DNA of 64,000 bases from Enterococcus_D entomosocium (lineage in GTDB: Bacteria; Bacillota; Bacilli; Lactobacillales; Enterococcaceae): NCBI RefSeq assembly GCF_030441895.1, contig NZ_JARJAS010000006.1; one strand, 5' to 3'. Below, one piece after another: positions 7,948 to 17,326 of this stretch. How positions within the stretch are numbered: position 1 is the first letter of the stretch; the number at the start of each line of letters is the position of its first letter. The position numbers were made by a program, and so were the translations under genes. The notes under the pieces were generated by a model, which was not told where the DNA came from, did no database searches, and was given only the letters and a program-made list of their open reading frames with translations.

Positions 7948-10086
7948 ATGGCTGATATGCAATTCGATTGCCTTTTACAACATAGTAGAAAGTTCTTTAT
8001 TGAAGATAAAATAATAAACTATATGGATGAAACGGGTGATTACATGGAAACAACATTTTTCATTTCTAAAAATACTTCTGTTACGTCAAAACAGTTGGAA
8101 AATGAAGTGATTGGACATGCTTGCGAGATCTTGCAACGTGACATTTTAACCGTTGTGACAGACACGAGGAAGGCAAATAAAATTATATTGGTTTTACTTG
8201 ATGAAAAAAATGAAACGGATGCTTTTCATATACTTTTCGTATCGCCAGATAAAGTAAAAGTGTGTGCTGAAACACCGTTAGGATTAATGTATGGGGTTCT
8301 TGAAATCTCTCATAAAATTTTAGGTGTTCAACCCTTTTGGTATTTCATGGAGATTCCCCCAATAAAAAAGCCATTTATTGAATGGACAGGTTTTGACTTA
8401 ACATTGCCTGATTTTGCAACGGACTATCGGGGCTGGTTCGTTAATGATGAGTTGCTGCTGGATCAATGGGAAGATAATGGTTCAAATGAATATGTATGGG
8501 AACGTATTTATGAAACATTGTTACGTTTAGGCGGAAATGTCATCATCCCTGGAACAGATAAGAACAGTCATAGACATCGAGAAAGTGCGCAAGCGATGGG
8601 GTTGATCTATACACATCATCATGCCGAGCCACTAGGCGCTGAGATGTTTGCTAGAAGGTATCCCAGTTTGAAGGCTTCATACGAGGAACATTTTGTGTTG
8701 TTTCAGGAATTATGGAAAAAAGCCTTACACGAGCAAAAAGGTACCAAGGTTATTTACACACTCGGTTTTCGTGGACAAGGGGATTGTCCTTTTTGGTCAG
8801 AAGATCTTGATCGACAGTGGTCTGCAGCGGAAAAAGCAGCAGTGATCAATGAAATCGTCCATCTACAATATCATATGGTTAAAGAAGTCGATCCTCATGC
8901 AGTATGCTCGATGAACATTTATGGGGAGATGACGGAATTATTTAATCTTGGCTTACTTGAGCTTCCAGATGATGTGATTGAGATTTGGGCGGATAATGGT
9001 TATGGCAAAATGGTTTCTCGTAGACAAGGGAATCACGATCCACGAGATGAGGTGTTAACAAACACACCAAAACCAAATCAATCAAGAGGAATCTATTATC
9101 ACGTTGCCTTTCATGATTTACAAGCATCTAATTTCTTGACGATCTTGCCTAATAGCCCAGAATTTGTTTCTAGAGAGTTAATGGCGGTTAGAGAAGTCAA
9201 GATGGATAAGTTTGTCTTAGTTAATACAGGTAACATAAAACCGCATATTTTGTTCTTACAAGAAATAGCGAATTTCTGGCGAGCAGATTATCAGTTACGA
9301 ACCAATCAAGAGATAATTTTAGAGCATGTAACACAATACTATCAAAATCAGCAAGAAGAGATCCAAGCTGTCTATGAAGCTTGCTTTGAAGCGGTTATCC
9401 GCTATGGAACATATGAGGATCAAACCGCTGGGGATGAGTTTGCCTGTTATTTGATTCGAAAAATTATTCAATCCTGGCTCAAGCAAGAAACAAAAATTCC
9501 GAGGTTAGAATGGTTGACGGGTGATCGGAAAATCAAGGAGCAAGTCACAGAAATTTTCTCTATGGTAGGAGAAAAGATAGTAGCCTGGGAGAATCTATTG
9601 CTGAGATGCCAGCAGATTACATTATCCCTTCAGGATAAAAATCCGGAAAATGCTCGCTTTTTTAATGATATTTACCTCTCAGTAGCCGTTCAATGCAAAA
9701 CATTAAAAGCACTGCTCCGTTTGTTAGACGCTTATCAGATGATTGATCGGGAAGAAATGGTTTTTGTATTTGTAAAAGTTTTCGATGCGTTAGAAGAAAT
9801 CCATCAACTAATTCAAATACTGAAAGAAAATCCAAGTGATAGATGGTATGATTTTTATGAAAACGATGGCTATACCAACCTAACATTGACAAAAGAGATG
9901 ATTAAAAGTCTGTTGTCTTACATTCGCATCATTGGCGATGGTCCAGATCAAGACCAGTGGGAGAGAAAATATATTATGGACTCCATTGAATCAAGAGTTA
10001 TGTTGCTTTCAAATACTAAAAAAGCGTTGACGGATGAAAAGTTAGCAAGAAAAATCAGAGTAAGTTTTAGAAAAGTTCGTAAATAA
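7948..10086 (+). CDS. Glycoside hydrolase family 115 protein (alpha-glucuronidase type)
   Basis: The 712-residue protein resembles GH115, whose known members release 4-O-methyl-glucuronic or glucuronic acid from xylan and related glycans. The N-terminal part (about 1-130) is the usual alpha/beta domain ending in LGLMYGVLEISHKILG. The barrel domain follows, with GWFVNDE, NVIIPGTDK, NIYGEMTELFNLG and IEIWADNGYGKM. The C-terminal part is helical. There is no signal peptide, so it probably acts on imported oligosaccharides. The length is at the short end for the family, as an additional C-terminal beta domain is absent. The start ATG 7948 has only a weak GAGAGA upstream; an ATG at 8044 is an alternative. 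It is not beside a sugar transporter. Confidence 0.8.
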   Translation: MADMQFDCLLQHSRKFFIEDKIINYMDETGDYMETTFFISKNTSVTSKQLENEVIGHACEILQRDILTVVTDTRKANKIILVLLDEKNETDAFHILFVSPDKVKVCAETPLGLMYGVLEISHKILGVQPFWYFMEIPPIKKPFIEWTGFDLTLPDFATDYRGWFVNDELLLDQWEDNGSNEYVWERIYETLLRLGGNVIIPGTDKNSHRHRESAQAMGLIYTHHHAEPLGAEMFARRYPSLKASYEEHFVLFQELWKKALHEQKGTKVIYTLGFRGQGDCPFWSEDLDRQWSAAEKAAVINEIVHLQYHMVKEVDPHAVCSMNIYGEMTELFNLGLLELPDDVIEIWADNGYGKMVSRRQGNHDPRDEVLTNTPKPNQSRGIYYHVAFHDLQASNFLTILPNSPEFVSRELMAVREVKMDKFVLVNTGNIKPHILFLQEIANFWRADYQLRTNQEIILEHVTQYYQNQQEEIQAVYEACFEAVIRYGTYEDQTAGDEFACYLIRKIIQSWLKQETKIPRLEWLTGDRKIKEQVTEIFSMVGEKIVAWENLLLRCQQITLSLQDKNPENARFFNDIYLSVAVQCKTLKALLRLLDAYQMIDREEMVFVFVKVFDALEEIHQLIQILKENPSDRWYDFYENDGYTNLTLTKEMIKSLLSYIRIIGDGPDQDQWERKYIMDSIESRVMLLSNTKKALTDEKLARKIRVSFRKVRK

Positions 10087-10101
10087 TATTAATTTGAGAT
10101 G

Positions 10102-10150
10102 AAACGCCATTCAAAAGTTAGACTTAATATCTTACTTTTGAATGGCGTTT
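10102..10150. terminator. Bidirectional terminator between convergent genes
   Basis: AAACGCCATTCAAAAGT pairs with ACTTTTGAATGGCGTTT. The 17-bp stem lies between the converging GH115 and GNAT genes. Confidence 0.75.
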
Positions 10151-10171
10151 AATCTAGTATGCAGTTTTTTA

Positions 10172-10684
10172 TTAGAATTCATTAGGCGTGTTGGCCAATT
10201 CTAGCACCATATTATACCAAGCAACACCTGCATGTTGTGATTCTGACAGTCCTTCTAGTTGATAGCCATGCTTTTTGTAATATGGAACCAATGATTCTAA
10301 ACAAGTTAAGGTGATTCCTTTTCTGTTTTGAAGACGACATTTTTCTTCAAGGGCTGACAGTAGTTTGTTACCAATTTGGCAGTTTCTATAATCAGGAGCG
10401 ACAGCTAAGCTCAGAATACTTTGGTAGCCACCAAAAGGCTGATTAGGACAAGTACTTTCAAAGAGATAGTCAGAAAGATAACGTTTAAAAATAATGGGCC
10501 CTACAACGTAGCCGATCGGACAATCCTTTTCATTTACTGCAACAATAAAACTGTCACTTATTGTAAGTATACGATCCATCATCGCAGATTTGGATGCTGC
10601 TTCATCAGCTGTAAATCCTGCATTTTCAATCTGCATGATTTGATCGATATCATCTTCTTTTGGTGGTCTGAAGAAAATGTTCAT
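10172..10684 (-). CDS. GNAT family N-acetyltransferase
   Basis: The 170-residue protein fits the GNAT fold: N-terminal RPPKEDDIDQIMQIENAGF, the acetyl-CoA-binding region LSLAVAPDYRNCQIGNKLL (motif A, here with QIGNK in place of the usual R/Q-G-x-G-x-G/A), and the late VPYYKKHGYQLEG strand-helix. Substrates may be amines, amino acids or antibiotics; nothing in the context decides. GGGAGTG precedes the ATG at 10684. It stands alone and ends against the GH115 gene. Confidence 0.85.
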   Translation of the reverse strand: MNIFFRPPKEDDIDQIMQIENAGFTADEAASKSAMMDRILTISDSFIVAVNEKDCPIGYVVGPIIFKRYLSDYLFESTCPNQPFGGYQSILSLAVAPDYRNCQIGNKLLSALEEKCRLQNRKGITLTCLESLVPYYKKHGYQLEGLSESQHAGVAWYNMVLELANTPNEF

Positions 10685-11176
10685 TCAATCACTCCCATCT
10701 TTATTCAAAAATAGTTTATCACATAATGATATATAACGTTTATATTTGATAACGATAAAAATTTAATGACTTAAAATTCCTAATACAGAATCGTTGTCAC
10801 ACTTTCAATCAAATGAAACAAAAATAAGAATTAGTAATTGTTAACTGAATGGGTTCTTATAAGAAAAAGTCAAATTAATGATAATAATCCGCAATTCTTC
10901 ATTTTATTCTAACAAAATGACAATTTTCTTAGGTATTCATCACAAATCTATCACATTTCCAAGCTAAAGTTTGTTATTATCTGAAAATTTTCATCATTCA
11001 GATAAAAGCTTCTTCATTATGAGCAAATTTTTTATAGTTAGTTGATAGAAAACAGGACGAGCGTATGTGTTTTCGATCCAAGTTACACGCCAATGCGTCT
11101 AATTTCTATATTTGCTGGTATGAAGAAGAGCGCAAAAAAAAATCCTTAAGTTACAGGGGACGAAATGGAGGATAAC
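10685..11176. other. Long AT-rich upstream region of the peptide transporter operon
   Basis: No coding frame is supported in these 490 bases. The part from about 11050 to 11100 can fold, with GACG near 11056 pairing with CGTC near 11096 and GCGT/ACGC inside, so the opp operon may have a structured leader. A match to a known riboswitch was not recognised. Confidence 0.4.
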
Positions 11177-12754
11177 ATGAAAAAAAGGAAAACAAGCTGG
11201 GCTCTCGTATTGTTAACAAGTCTGATGGTATTAGGTGCTTGTGGTAGTGGAGGCCAAGACCCAACAGATAGTTCGGGAGGGAATGTGTCAGGGGGAGCTA
11301 GTTCTGATCCTAATGTATTAGTGGTCGCATCAGGTGCGGATCCAGTGACATTAGATATCCATCAAACGAACGACCAAGCAACTACCAGGGTAGCAAGACA
11401 GATTTACGAAACACTGATCAAACAGACCAACGATCTTAAGTTAGTGCCAGGGTTAGCAACAGAGTGGGAAGAAATTGAAGAGAACCTTTATGAGTTCAAG
11501 TTGCGAGAAGATGTTGTCTTTCATAATGGGGAAGCGATGACAGCTTCTGATGTTGCCTACACCCTTCGACGGGCGGTTGCCTCACCTTCGATCAGTCATA
11601 TCATTGGTTCGATCGATCCTGATACGATCGAAGTGATCGATGATCATACGATCCTTATCGGGACAAATGGTGCCTTCGGGCCTTTCTTGACTCATTTAGC
11701 ACATCCTGCGGTTGGAATTTTGAGTGAGAAAGCTGTGGAAGAAGCTGGTGAAGATTATGGTATCAGCAGCGTTGTAGGAACGGGTCCCTTTGAATTTGTT
11801 GAATGGGCAACCGGTAGTCACGTGACATTGGATCGATTTGACGATCACTGGGATGAGCCAGCGGGAATGGAAAGAATCGAGTTCCGGACAATTACAGATT
11901 CAAGTGTTCGTTTGATTGAACTAGAGTCAGGAACCGTCGATATTGTTTATGATATCGCTCCTTCTGATAATGAAAAGGTTGAAGAAAACGATGAGTTGAC
12001 CTTATTAGCGACAGAAAATTTAGGAACGGAATACTTAGGTTTCAACGTTCGAAATGATACACCATTGCAAGAAGTAGGGGTACGTCGCGCGATTGCCCAT
12101 GCTATCGATGTCGAATCGATTATCCGAACGGTTCATATGGGGATCGGGACTCAAATGAGTGGACCGATCAACGAATTGGTTTTTGGATTTAATGAAAACT
12201 TGGAAGCTACTCCTTATGACGTTGAATTAGCAAAAGAACTATTAGCAGAAGCTGGTTATCCAGATGGCGGGTTTTCCCTTTCGTTGTACGTCGGTGATAA
12301 CAATCAAGAACGAATCCGTGTCTCGCAGGTTGTTTCCGCTGCTTTAGAAGAATTAGGTATCACTGTTGAGGTCAACCAAATGGAGTGGGGAGCATTTTTA
12401 GATGCTGCAGCAGCTGGTGAACCAGATATGTTCTTACTAGGTTGGACAACGATCACAACAGATGCTGACTATGGATTGTATCCACTGTTCCATTCAAGTA
12501 GCTTTGGCGAAGCTGGAAATCGTACGTTCTATCATAATCAACGGGTAGATGAATTACTTGATGCAGCTCGTAGCACTTCTGACCAAGAGGAACGCTTGGC
12601 CTATTATCATGAGGCGCAAGAGATTATCAATGATGAGATGCCATGGGTTTACTTACAAACCAGAGAAAATGTTTCAGGTATCCGCAACTGGGTGCAAGGG
12701 TTCGAACATCATCCAACTGGAAGTTACTTCTTAGATACGGTGTCAAAAAACTAA
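11177..12754 (+). CDS. Peptide ABC transporter substrate-binding lipoprotein (OppA/DppA type)
   Basis: The 525-residue protein has a lipoprotein signal peptide (charged KKRKTSW, hydrophobic stretch, lipobox LGAC with Cys22), a Gly/Ser/Asp linker, and an SBP_bac_5 domain (DPVTLDIHQTNDQAT, LRRAVASPSISH, VGTGPFEFVEW). It would catch peptides or similar ligands at the outer face of the membrane. The ATG at 11177 follows GGAGG by four bases; the upstream ATG at 11165 overlaps this site. It is the first gene of a five-gene importer operon, and a hairpin after it may raise its level over the membrane parts. DppA-like glutathione binding is possible. Confidence 0.9.
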   Translation: MKKRKTSWALVLLTSLMVLGACGSGGQDPTDSSGGNVSGGASSDPNVLVVASGADPVTLDIHQTNDQATTRVARQIYETLIKQTNDLKLVPGLATEWEEIEENLYEFKLREDVVFHNGEAMTASDVAYTLRRAVASPSISHIIGSIDPDTIEVIDDHTILIGTNGAFGPFLTHLAHPAVGILSEKAVEEAGEDYGISSVVGTGPFEFVEWATGSHVTLDRFDDHWDEPAGMERIEFRTITDSSVRLIELESGTVDIVYDIAPSDNEKVEENDELTLLATENLGTEYLGFNVRNDTPLQEVGVRRAIAHAIDVESIIRTVHMGIGTQMSGPINELVFGFNENLEATPYDVELAKELLAEAGYPDGGFSLSLYVGDNNQERIRVSQVVSAALEELGITVEVNQMEWGAFLDAAAAGEPDMFLLGWTTITTDADYGLYPLFHSSSFGEAGNRTFYHNQRVDELLDAARSTSDQEERLAYYHEAQEIINDEMPWVYLQTRENVSGIRNWVQGFEHHPTGSYFLDTVSKN

Positions 12755-12772
12755 ATTGGATTGAGAGTATAA

Positions 12773-12799
12773 AATAAAGAGCCGCAATGGCTCTTTATT
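12773..12799 (+). terminator. Intra-operon terminator/attenuator
   Basis: AATAAAGAGCC and GGCTCTTTATT form an 11-bp stem with a GCAAT loop, followed by a short T run, between the binding-protein gene and the first permease gene. It probably attenuates downstream expression or protects the 3' end of the upstream message. Confidence 0.7.
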
Positions 12800-12815
12800 T
12801 TGAGGAGATGAATAG

Positions 12816-13745
12816 ATGTTCCAATATATTGTAAAACGAATTCTGTGGTTGTTTCCTATCCTGCTAGGCGTCTCTTTTATTGTATTTGCGATTATGTATC
12901 TATCACCTGGAGACCCTGTAACGATGGTGTTGGGGGAAGGAGCGACTCCTGAACAATATGAGGCCATGCGTGTGCAAATGGGGCTTGACCGTAGTTTTAT
13001 CGAACAATTTTTTCATTATATAAAAAATGTTGTTGTCGAATTTGATCTTGGGAGATCGTATGTTTCTGGCCGGGTGGTCATGGATGAAATCCTAGTCCGT
13101 TTGCCCAACACAATCAAATTATCAGTATGGAGTGTGTTATTTGCCTCGCTGATTGGGATTCCACTGGGAGTGATCTCTGCTTCGAGACCTTATTCCAAGG
13201 TTGATAATTTCGTGATGTTTCTTTCACTAGTGGGGGTTTCTATGCCAACCTTTTGGCAGGCACTCCTTTTAATTATTCTTTTTACTTCTACCCTGGGCTG
13301 GTTGCCAGCATCTGGTTTTGATACTTGGCAGCAAATGATCATGCCAGTATTTGCATTGGCTTCCTCGTCAATTGGCACGATCGCCCGAATCACAAGGTCG
13401 AGTATGATGGACGTTTTAGACCAAGATTATATTCGTACGGCAAAAGCCAAAGGAGTAAATGGTTCAAAGGTGACGTTCCATCATGCTTTAAGAAATGCCT
13501 TGATTCCCGTAGTGACAGTCATTGGTTTGCATTTTGGGGCTTTATTAGGTGGGGCTGTATTGACCGAGACTGTGTTTAGTATCAATGGGATCGGGACATT
13601 GATGGTGAATGCGATCCGTACAAGAGACACAATGATCGTCCAAGGCGGCGTTTTATTTATTGCATTTATTTTTACGATGGTTAATCTATGTGTCGATATT
13701 CTCTATGCATATATCGATCCGCGAATTAAAACCTCATATGATTAA
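12816..13745 (+). CDS. Peptide ABC transporter permease (DppB/OppB type)
   Basis: The 309-residue inner membrane protein has the N-terminal helix MFQYIVKRILWLFPILLGVSF without its first residue in the membrane, the loop SPGDPVTMVLG, five further helices and the cytosolic EAA loop at DYIRTAKAKGVNGSKVTFHHALRNA that contacts the ATPases. It forms the channel with the next permease. TGAGGAG precedes the ATG. The gap to the next gene is 11 bases. Confidence 0.92.
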   Translation: MFQYIVKRILWLFPILLGVSFIVFAIMYLSPGDPVTMVLGEGATPEQYEAMRVQMGLDRSFIEQFFHYIKNVVVEFDLGRSYVSGRVVMDEILVRLPNTIKLSVWSVLFASLIGIPLGVISASRPYSKVDNFVMFLSLVGVSMPTFWQALLLIILFTSTLGWLPASGFDTWQQMIMPVFALASSSIGTIARITRSSMMDVLDQDYIRTAKAKGVNGSKVTFHHALRNALIPVVTVIGLHFGALLGGAVLTETVFSINGIGTLMVNAIRTRDTMIVQGGVLFIAFIFTMVNLCVDILYAYIDPRIKTSYD

Positions 13746-13756
13746 GGGAGGAACTC

Positions 13757-14653
13757 ATGTTTTCTAGAAAAAAGGCCATAGCGAAAACGCAAGCACTTGC
13801 AGGCGTACCAGAAGGATCGAAACAAGAGATTTGGCTTTCCTTAAAAGCAAATCGCCGAGCAATGTTTGGGTTACTATTTATCACGTTACTGACGATTACT
13901 GCGATTTTTGCAGACTTTATAGCTCCCTATGGTATGAGGGAGCAAAATCTAGACAATGCATTGCAATTTCCAAGTCGTTCTCATTGGTTTGGGACAGATG
14001 ACTTGGGACGTGACGTATTGTCTCGTTTGATTTACGGCACGAGAATATCGCTGACTGTAGGCGTTTGTGCGGTGTTACTGGCACTCTTTTTTGGTGGCAT
14101 CTTAGGTGTCTTATCCGGTTATTTCAGAGGGTGGATCGATACGCTGATTATGCGTTTTTGTGACATTTTACTATCCATCCCTTCCATTTTGTTGGCAATC
14201 GCCATCGTGGCTTCTTTGGGATCCAGTCTGCCGAACATGATCTTGGCGATCGGGTTGGCGAATATCCCCATTTTTGCTCGTATTATTCGGGCAAGTGTGA
14301 TGGCGGTCAAAGAGAAGCAATTTATTGAAGCTGGAAAAGCGCTGGGCGCAAATAATGGATTGCTGATTTTTAAACACATCTTGCCAAATATCCTTTCACC
14401 AGTCATCGTGCATTCATCAATGGGCGTTGCCACAGCAATTTTATCTGCTGTTGGCTTAGGATTTATTGGCTTAGGTATGGAGGCTTCCGTTGCGGAATGG
14501 GGAACGATGTTAAATTTTGGACGAGGCTATATCCGAACACATCCCTACCTGACGATTTATCCAGGGATCGCGATCATGTTGACCATTTTATCCTTCAATT
14601 TGATCGGTGACGGAATCCGAGATGCCATCGATCCGAAGATGAGAGAGAGGTAA
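13757..14653 (+). CDS. Peptide ABC transporter permease (DppC/OppC type)
   Basis: The 298-residue protein has the OppC N-terminal cytosolic tail, a first helix at about 35-55 (FGLLFITLLTITAIFADFI), the HWFGTDDLGRDVLSRLIYGTR signature of this family, and an EAA loop (QFIEAGKALGANNGLLIFKHILPN). It pairs with the preceding permease. GGGAGG lies just before the ATG, and only six bases separate it from the following ATPase gene. Confidence 0.92.
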   Translation: MFSRKKAIAKTQALAGVPEGSKQEIWLSLKANRRAMFGLLFITLLTITAIFADFIAPYGMREQNLDNALQFPSRSHWFGTDDLGRDVLSRLIYGTRISLTVGVCAVLLALFFGGILGVLSGYFRGWIDTLIMRFCDILLSIPSILLAIAIVASLGSSLPNMILAIGLANIPIFARIIRASVMAVKEKQFIEAGKALGANNGLLIFKHILPNILSPVIVHSSMGVATAILSAVGLGFIGLGMEASVAEWGTMLNFGRGYIRTHPYLTIYPGIAIMLTILSFNLIGDGIRDAIDPKMRER

Positions 14654-14659
14654 GCAGTT

Positions 14660-16090
14660 ATGGACACGATCATGCGCGTCAAGAATCTACAAAAGTATTT
14701 TCCTGTGAAGAAGAAAAACTTTTTTGGGGTGGGAAAAGACTATGTGAAAGCAAATAAAGATCTTACGATCGATATATATGAAGGAGAAACATTAGGCATC
14801 GTCGGTGAAAGTGGCTGTGGAAAATCGACCTTTGGACGCACGATTATTCAGCTCCAGCGACAAACCGGAGGCTCGACCCTTTACTATGGAGAGACGATCG
14901 AAGATTTCATGCCTCGTTACGTAAAAAAAGTCTATCAACAACTGCCACAAAAGATGAAACAGTTTACTGATTCTGTCAATGAGCTCCAGTCGATCGAATC
15001 AAAACTCGCTACTGATTCAGCTGCTGATGTAGAAGCAACAACGGAACGGTTGCGTCTAAAGAAAATCGCTTTTGAAAATGAATATGGCAATACCCTGCGA
15101 TTAGTCGGAGGCTTGATTTTGCATGATGATCTACAAAAGGTCAGTAAGCTTCTTTCGTCTCGTTACGAAGCTGCAGCAAAAGTTGCCGCTAGCAAGCGAG
15201 CGTTAACATTTAATCAGCAAAAACAAGCGATGAATGGGGCAGTAGATCAAACAGGGCTCATGAACTTGGAAAAAACGATCGCTGAACAACAAAATGACTT
15301 AGCAGCTATTGATAAGCAAGTCGCACAACTAAAAAAAGAAGTTATGAACAAAAAAGATTTTTCATACTATGAAGAGCAGCTTGATTCTGGCATCGATCTA
15401 GCTGCTTTGACTCAAAATGAATCAAGAGTTTTACGAAAAGACCTGCAAATTATCTTTCAGGACCCTTACTCCTCACTAGATCCACGGTTAACAGTGGGTG
15501 ATATTATTGGAGAAGGTTTGTTGATACACAAATTTTTTGCTAGTAAAAAGGACCCAAACTATGAAACCTATATTCTTGATATCATGGAAAAATGCGGGTT
15601 AAAGAAAGAATTTATTCATCGCTATCCGCATCAATTTTCTGGTGGACAACGACAACGAATCGGGATTGCTCGTGCCTTAGCTTTAAAGCCCAAATTCATT
15701 GTTTGCGATGAAGCTGTTTCAGCGTTAGATGTTTCGATTCAGTCACAGATCATCAATTTGCTTCATGATTTGCGGGAAGAACTCAATTTGACTTACTTGT
15801 TCATCACCCATGATCTTGGAGTCGTAAAATTTATTTCTGATCGGATCGGTGTGATGTATTTTGGGCATCTTGTAGAATTAGCTTCAGCTGAGACGAGTTT
15901 TTCTAACCCGATCCATCCGTACACACGGCAATTATTAAATGCCATTCCAACGCTAGACGAAGAGTATCGCCCATGGGCTCTTGATGAAACCCATCCTGAT
16001 TTGGCATTCAACTATTCAAAAGAAACCGAGGCTGATCCAGATTGGGTAGAAGTCGAGCCAAATCATTTTGTGAAGTGTACGCGAAAATAG
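14660..16090 (+). CDS. Peptide ABC transporter ATPase (OppF/DppF type) with large internal insertion
   Basis: The 476-residue protein has Walker A GESGCGKST (49-57), Q-loop at Gln267 in IIFQDPYSSLDPR, the signature FSGGQRQRIGIARAL, Walker B FIVCDEAVSALDVS and the oligopeptide-transporter C-terminal domain (HPYTRQLLNAIPTLDEEYRP). Between Walker A and the Q-loop, where ordinary OppF has about 40 residues, lie about 175 extra residues (roughly 81-256). They are Lys/Glu/Gln/Ala-rich with predicted coiled-coil character (EKTIAEQQNDLAAIDKQVAQ). The reading frame and codon use run smoothly through, so this is an in-frame domain insertion and not a frameshift. It works as a heterodimer with the next ATPase. 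Confidence 0.9.
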   Translation: MDTIMRVKNLQKYFPVKKKNFFGVGKDYVKANKDLTIDIYEGETLGIVGESGCGKSTFGRTIIQLQRQTGGSTLYYGETIEDFMPRYVKKVYQQLPQKMKQFTDSVNELQSIESKLATDSAADVEATTERLRLKKIAFENEYGNTLRLVGGLILHDDLQKVSKLLSSRYEAAAKVAASKRALTFNQQKQAMNGAVDQTGLMNLEKTIAEQQNDLAAIDKQVAQLKKEVMNKKDFSYYEEQLDSGIDLAALTQNESRVLRKDLQIIFQDPYSSLDPRLTVGDIIGEGLLIHKFFASKKDPNYETYILDIMEKCGLKKEFIHRYPHQFSGGQRQRIGIARALALKPKFIVCDEAVSALDVSIQSQIINLLHDLREELNLTYLFITHDLGVVKFISDRIGVMYFGHLVELASAETSFSNPIHPYTRQLLNAIPTLDEEYRPWALDETHPDLAFNYSKETEADPDWVEVEPNHFVKCTRK

Positions 16091-16193
16091 TTTTTTTAGA
16101 ACATAGGAATTGAAACATGGTTGATGAGTCAATCAAACGAACCATAAGCCTGATACGATTGGTTTGATGGGAAAAAATCAAAAGGAGGTCCAG

Positions 16194-17135
16194 ATGGATT
16201 TACTAGAAGTTGAGAATCTGCATACGTATTTTGATACGAAACGGGGCACTGTCAAAGCTGTCAAAGGCGTTACTTTTTCATTGAAAAGAGGGAAGACATT
16301 AGGAATTGTTGGAGAAAGTGGGAGTGGAAAAAGTCAAACAGCCATGTCGATCCTTCAACTTTTTCAGCGAAATCAGTATATAGCGGAAGGGCAGATCCGT
16401 TTTGAAGGAAAAAATATCCTCGAATTAAGCAAAAAAGAGCTTTTGAAAATTCGTGGAAATGATATTTCAATGATCTTTCAAGAGCCTATGACAAGTTTGA
16501 ATCCGGTATTTACAATCAAAGCACAACTGACAGAAGCTTTGAAACTTCATCAGCACGTCGACAATAAGACGGCGACTTTACGGGCATATGAGCTGTTAGA
16601 AGCTGTCAAGATCACAGATCCTAAACGAGTAGCCAAGCAATATCCTCATCAGTTATCTGGAGGAATGAGTCAGCGAGTAATGATCGCAATGGCATTAGCC
16701 TGCAATCCGAAGCTATTGATTGCCGATGAACCGACTACCGCACTCGATGTGATCATCCAAGCAGAAATCCTTAAGTTAATGAATGAGTTAAAAGACAAGC
16801 TGGATACAAGTATTTTGTTTATTACCCATGATTTGGGTGTCATTAGTAAAATGGCCGATGATGTGATCGTGATGCATGGGGGAAAAATCGTCGAGAGTGC
16901 CCCAATCAATGAGATATTCAAAAATGCTTACCATCCGTACACAAGGCGCTTACTTGCTGCGTTTTTAAGAACCGACATTCGAAACAAGAAAACAGCGCCT
17001 GATGATTTTTACAGTAAGGAAAACAATGTCTTTGATTTCACCACATTTAAAACAGAAGAAACAGCGGACCCGAATTGGGTTCAGGTAGGAACAAATCATT
17101 TTGTCGCTGCCAGTTTGAGAAAAATCGATAACTAA
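16194..17135 (+). CDS. Peptide ABC transporter ATPase (OppD/DppD type)
   Basis: The 313-residue protein has Walker A GESGSGKSQ, Q-loop IFQEPMTSLNPVF, signature LSGGMSQRVMIAMAL, Walker B LLIADEPTTALDV and the OppD C-terminal extension that normally holds a Fe-S or structural site; the usual CxxxxxxC motif is not seen in the C-terminal part (ADPNWVQVGTNHFVAA). The ATG at 16194 has AAAGGAGG five bases upstream; a 10-codon extension to 16164 is unsupported. A 100-bp gap with an inverted repeat (ATCAAAC/GTTTGAT, 16132-16168) separates it from the partner ATPase. The last 20 residues resemble the C-terminus of the partner ATPase (DPDWVEVEPNHFV). Confidence 0.9.
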   Translation: MDLLEVENLHTYFDTKRGTVKAVKGVTFSLKRGKTLGIVGESGSGKSQTAMSILQLFQRNQYIAEGQIRFEGKNILELSKKELLKIRGNDISMIFQEPMTSLNPVFTIKAQLTEALKLHQHVDNKTATLRAYELLEAVKITDPKRVAKQYPHQLSGGMSQRVMIAMALACNPKLLIADEPTTALDVIIQAEILKLMNELKDKLDTSILFITHDLGVISKMADDVIVMHGGKIVESAPINEIFKNAYHPYTRRLLAAFLRTDIRNKKTAPDDFYSKENNVFDFTTFKTEETADPNWVQVGTNHFVAASLRKIDN

Positions 17136-17137
17136 AT

Positions 17138-17176
17138 GAAAAAGTCGTAAAACAAAGCTTTGTTTACGGCTTTTTC
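17138..17176 (+). terminator. Terminator of the peptide transporter operon
   Basis: GAAAAAGTCGTAAAACAAAG and CTTTGTTTACGGCTTTTTC form a long, nearly perfect hairpin that ends in a T run. Confidence 0.8.
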
Positions 17177-17326
17177 AGTATGCTGGGAAGGAAATTTTTT
17201 TGTGAGGAAGTTGTGAGAAAGATGTAAAAAATAGGGGAAGGTTTGCTCAAGAGTCTTGCCTTAAAGTCCACTTCAAGAATTATACTGGAACTACCATTTT
17301 TGGTGGAAAAAGAAAGGAGTAATTCA

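Noticed and set aside
15060..15430. Frameshift or gene fusion as explanation for the long OppF-like ATPase
   Set aside because: The frame is continuous with normal codon use and no internal start or stop, and all motifs remain in order.
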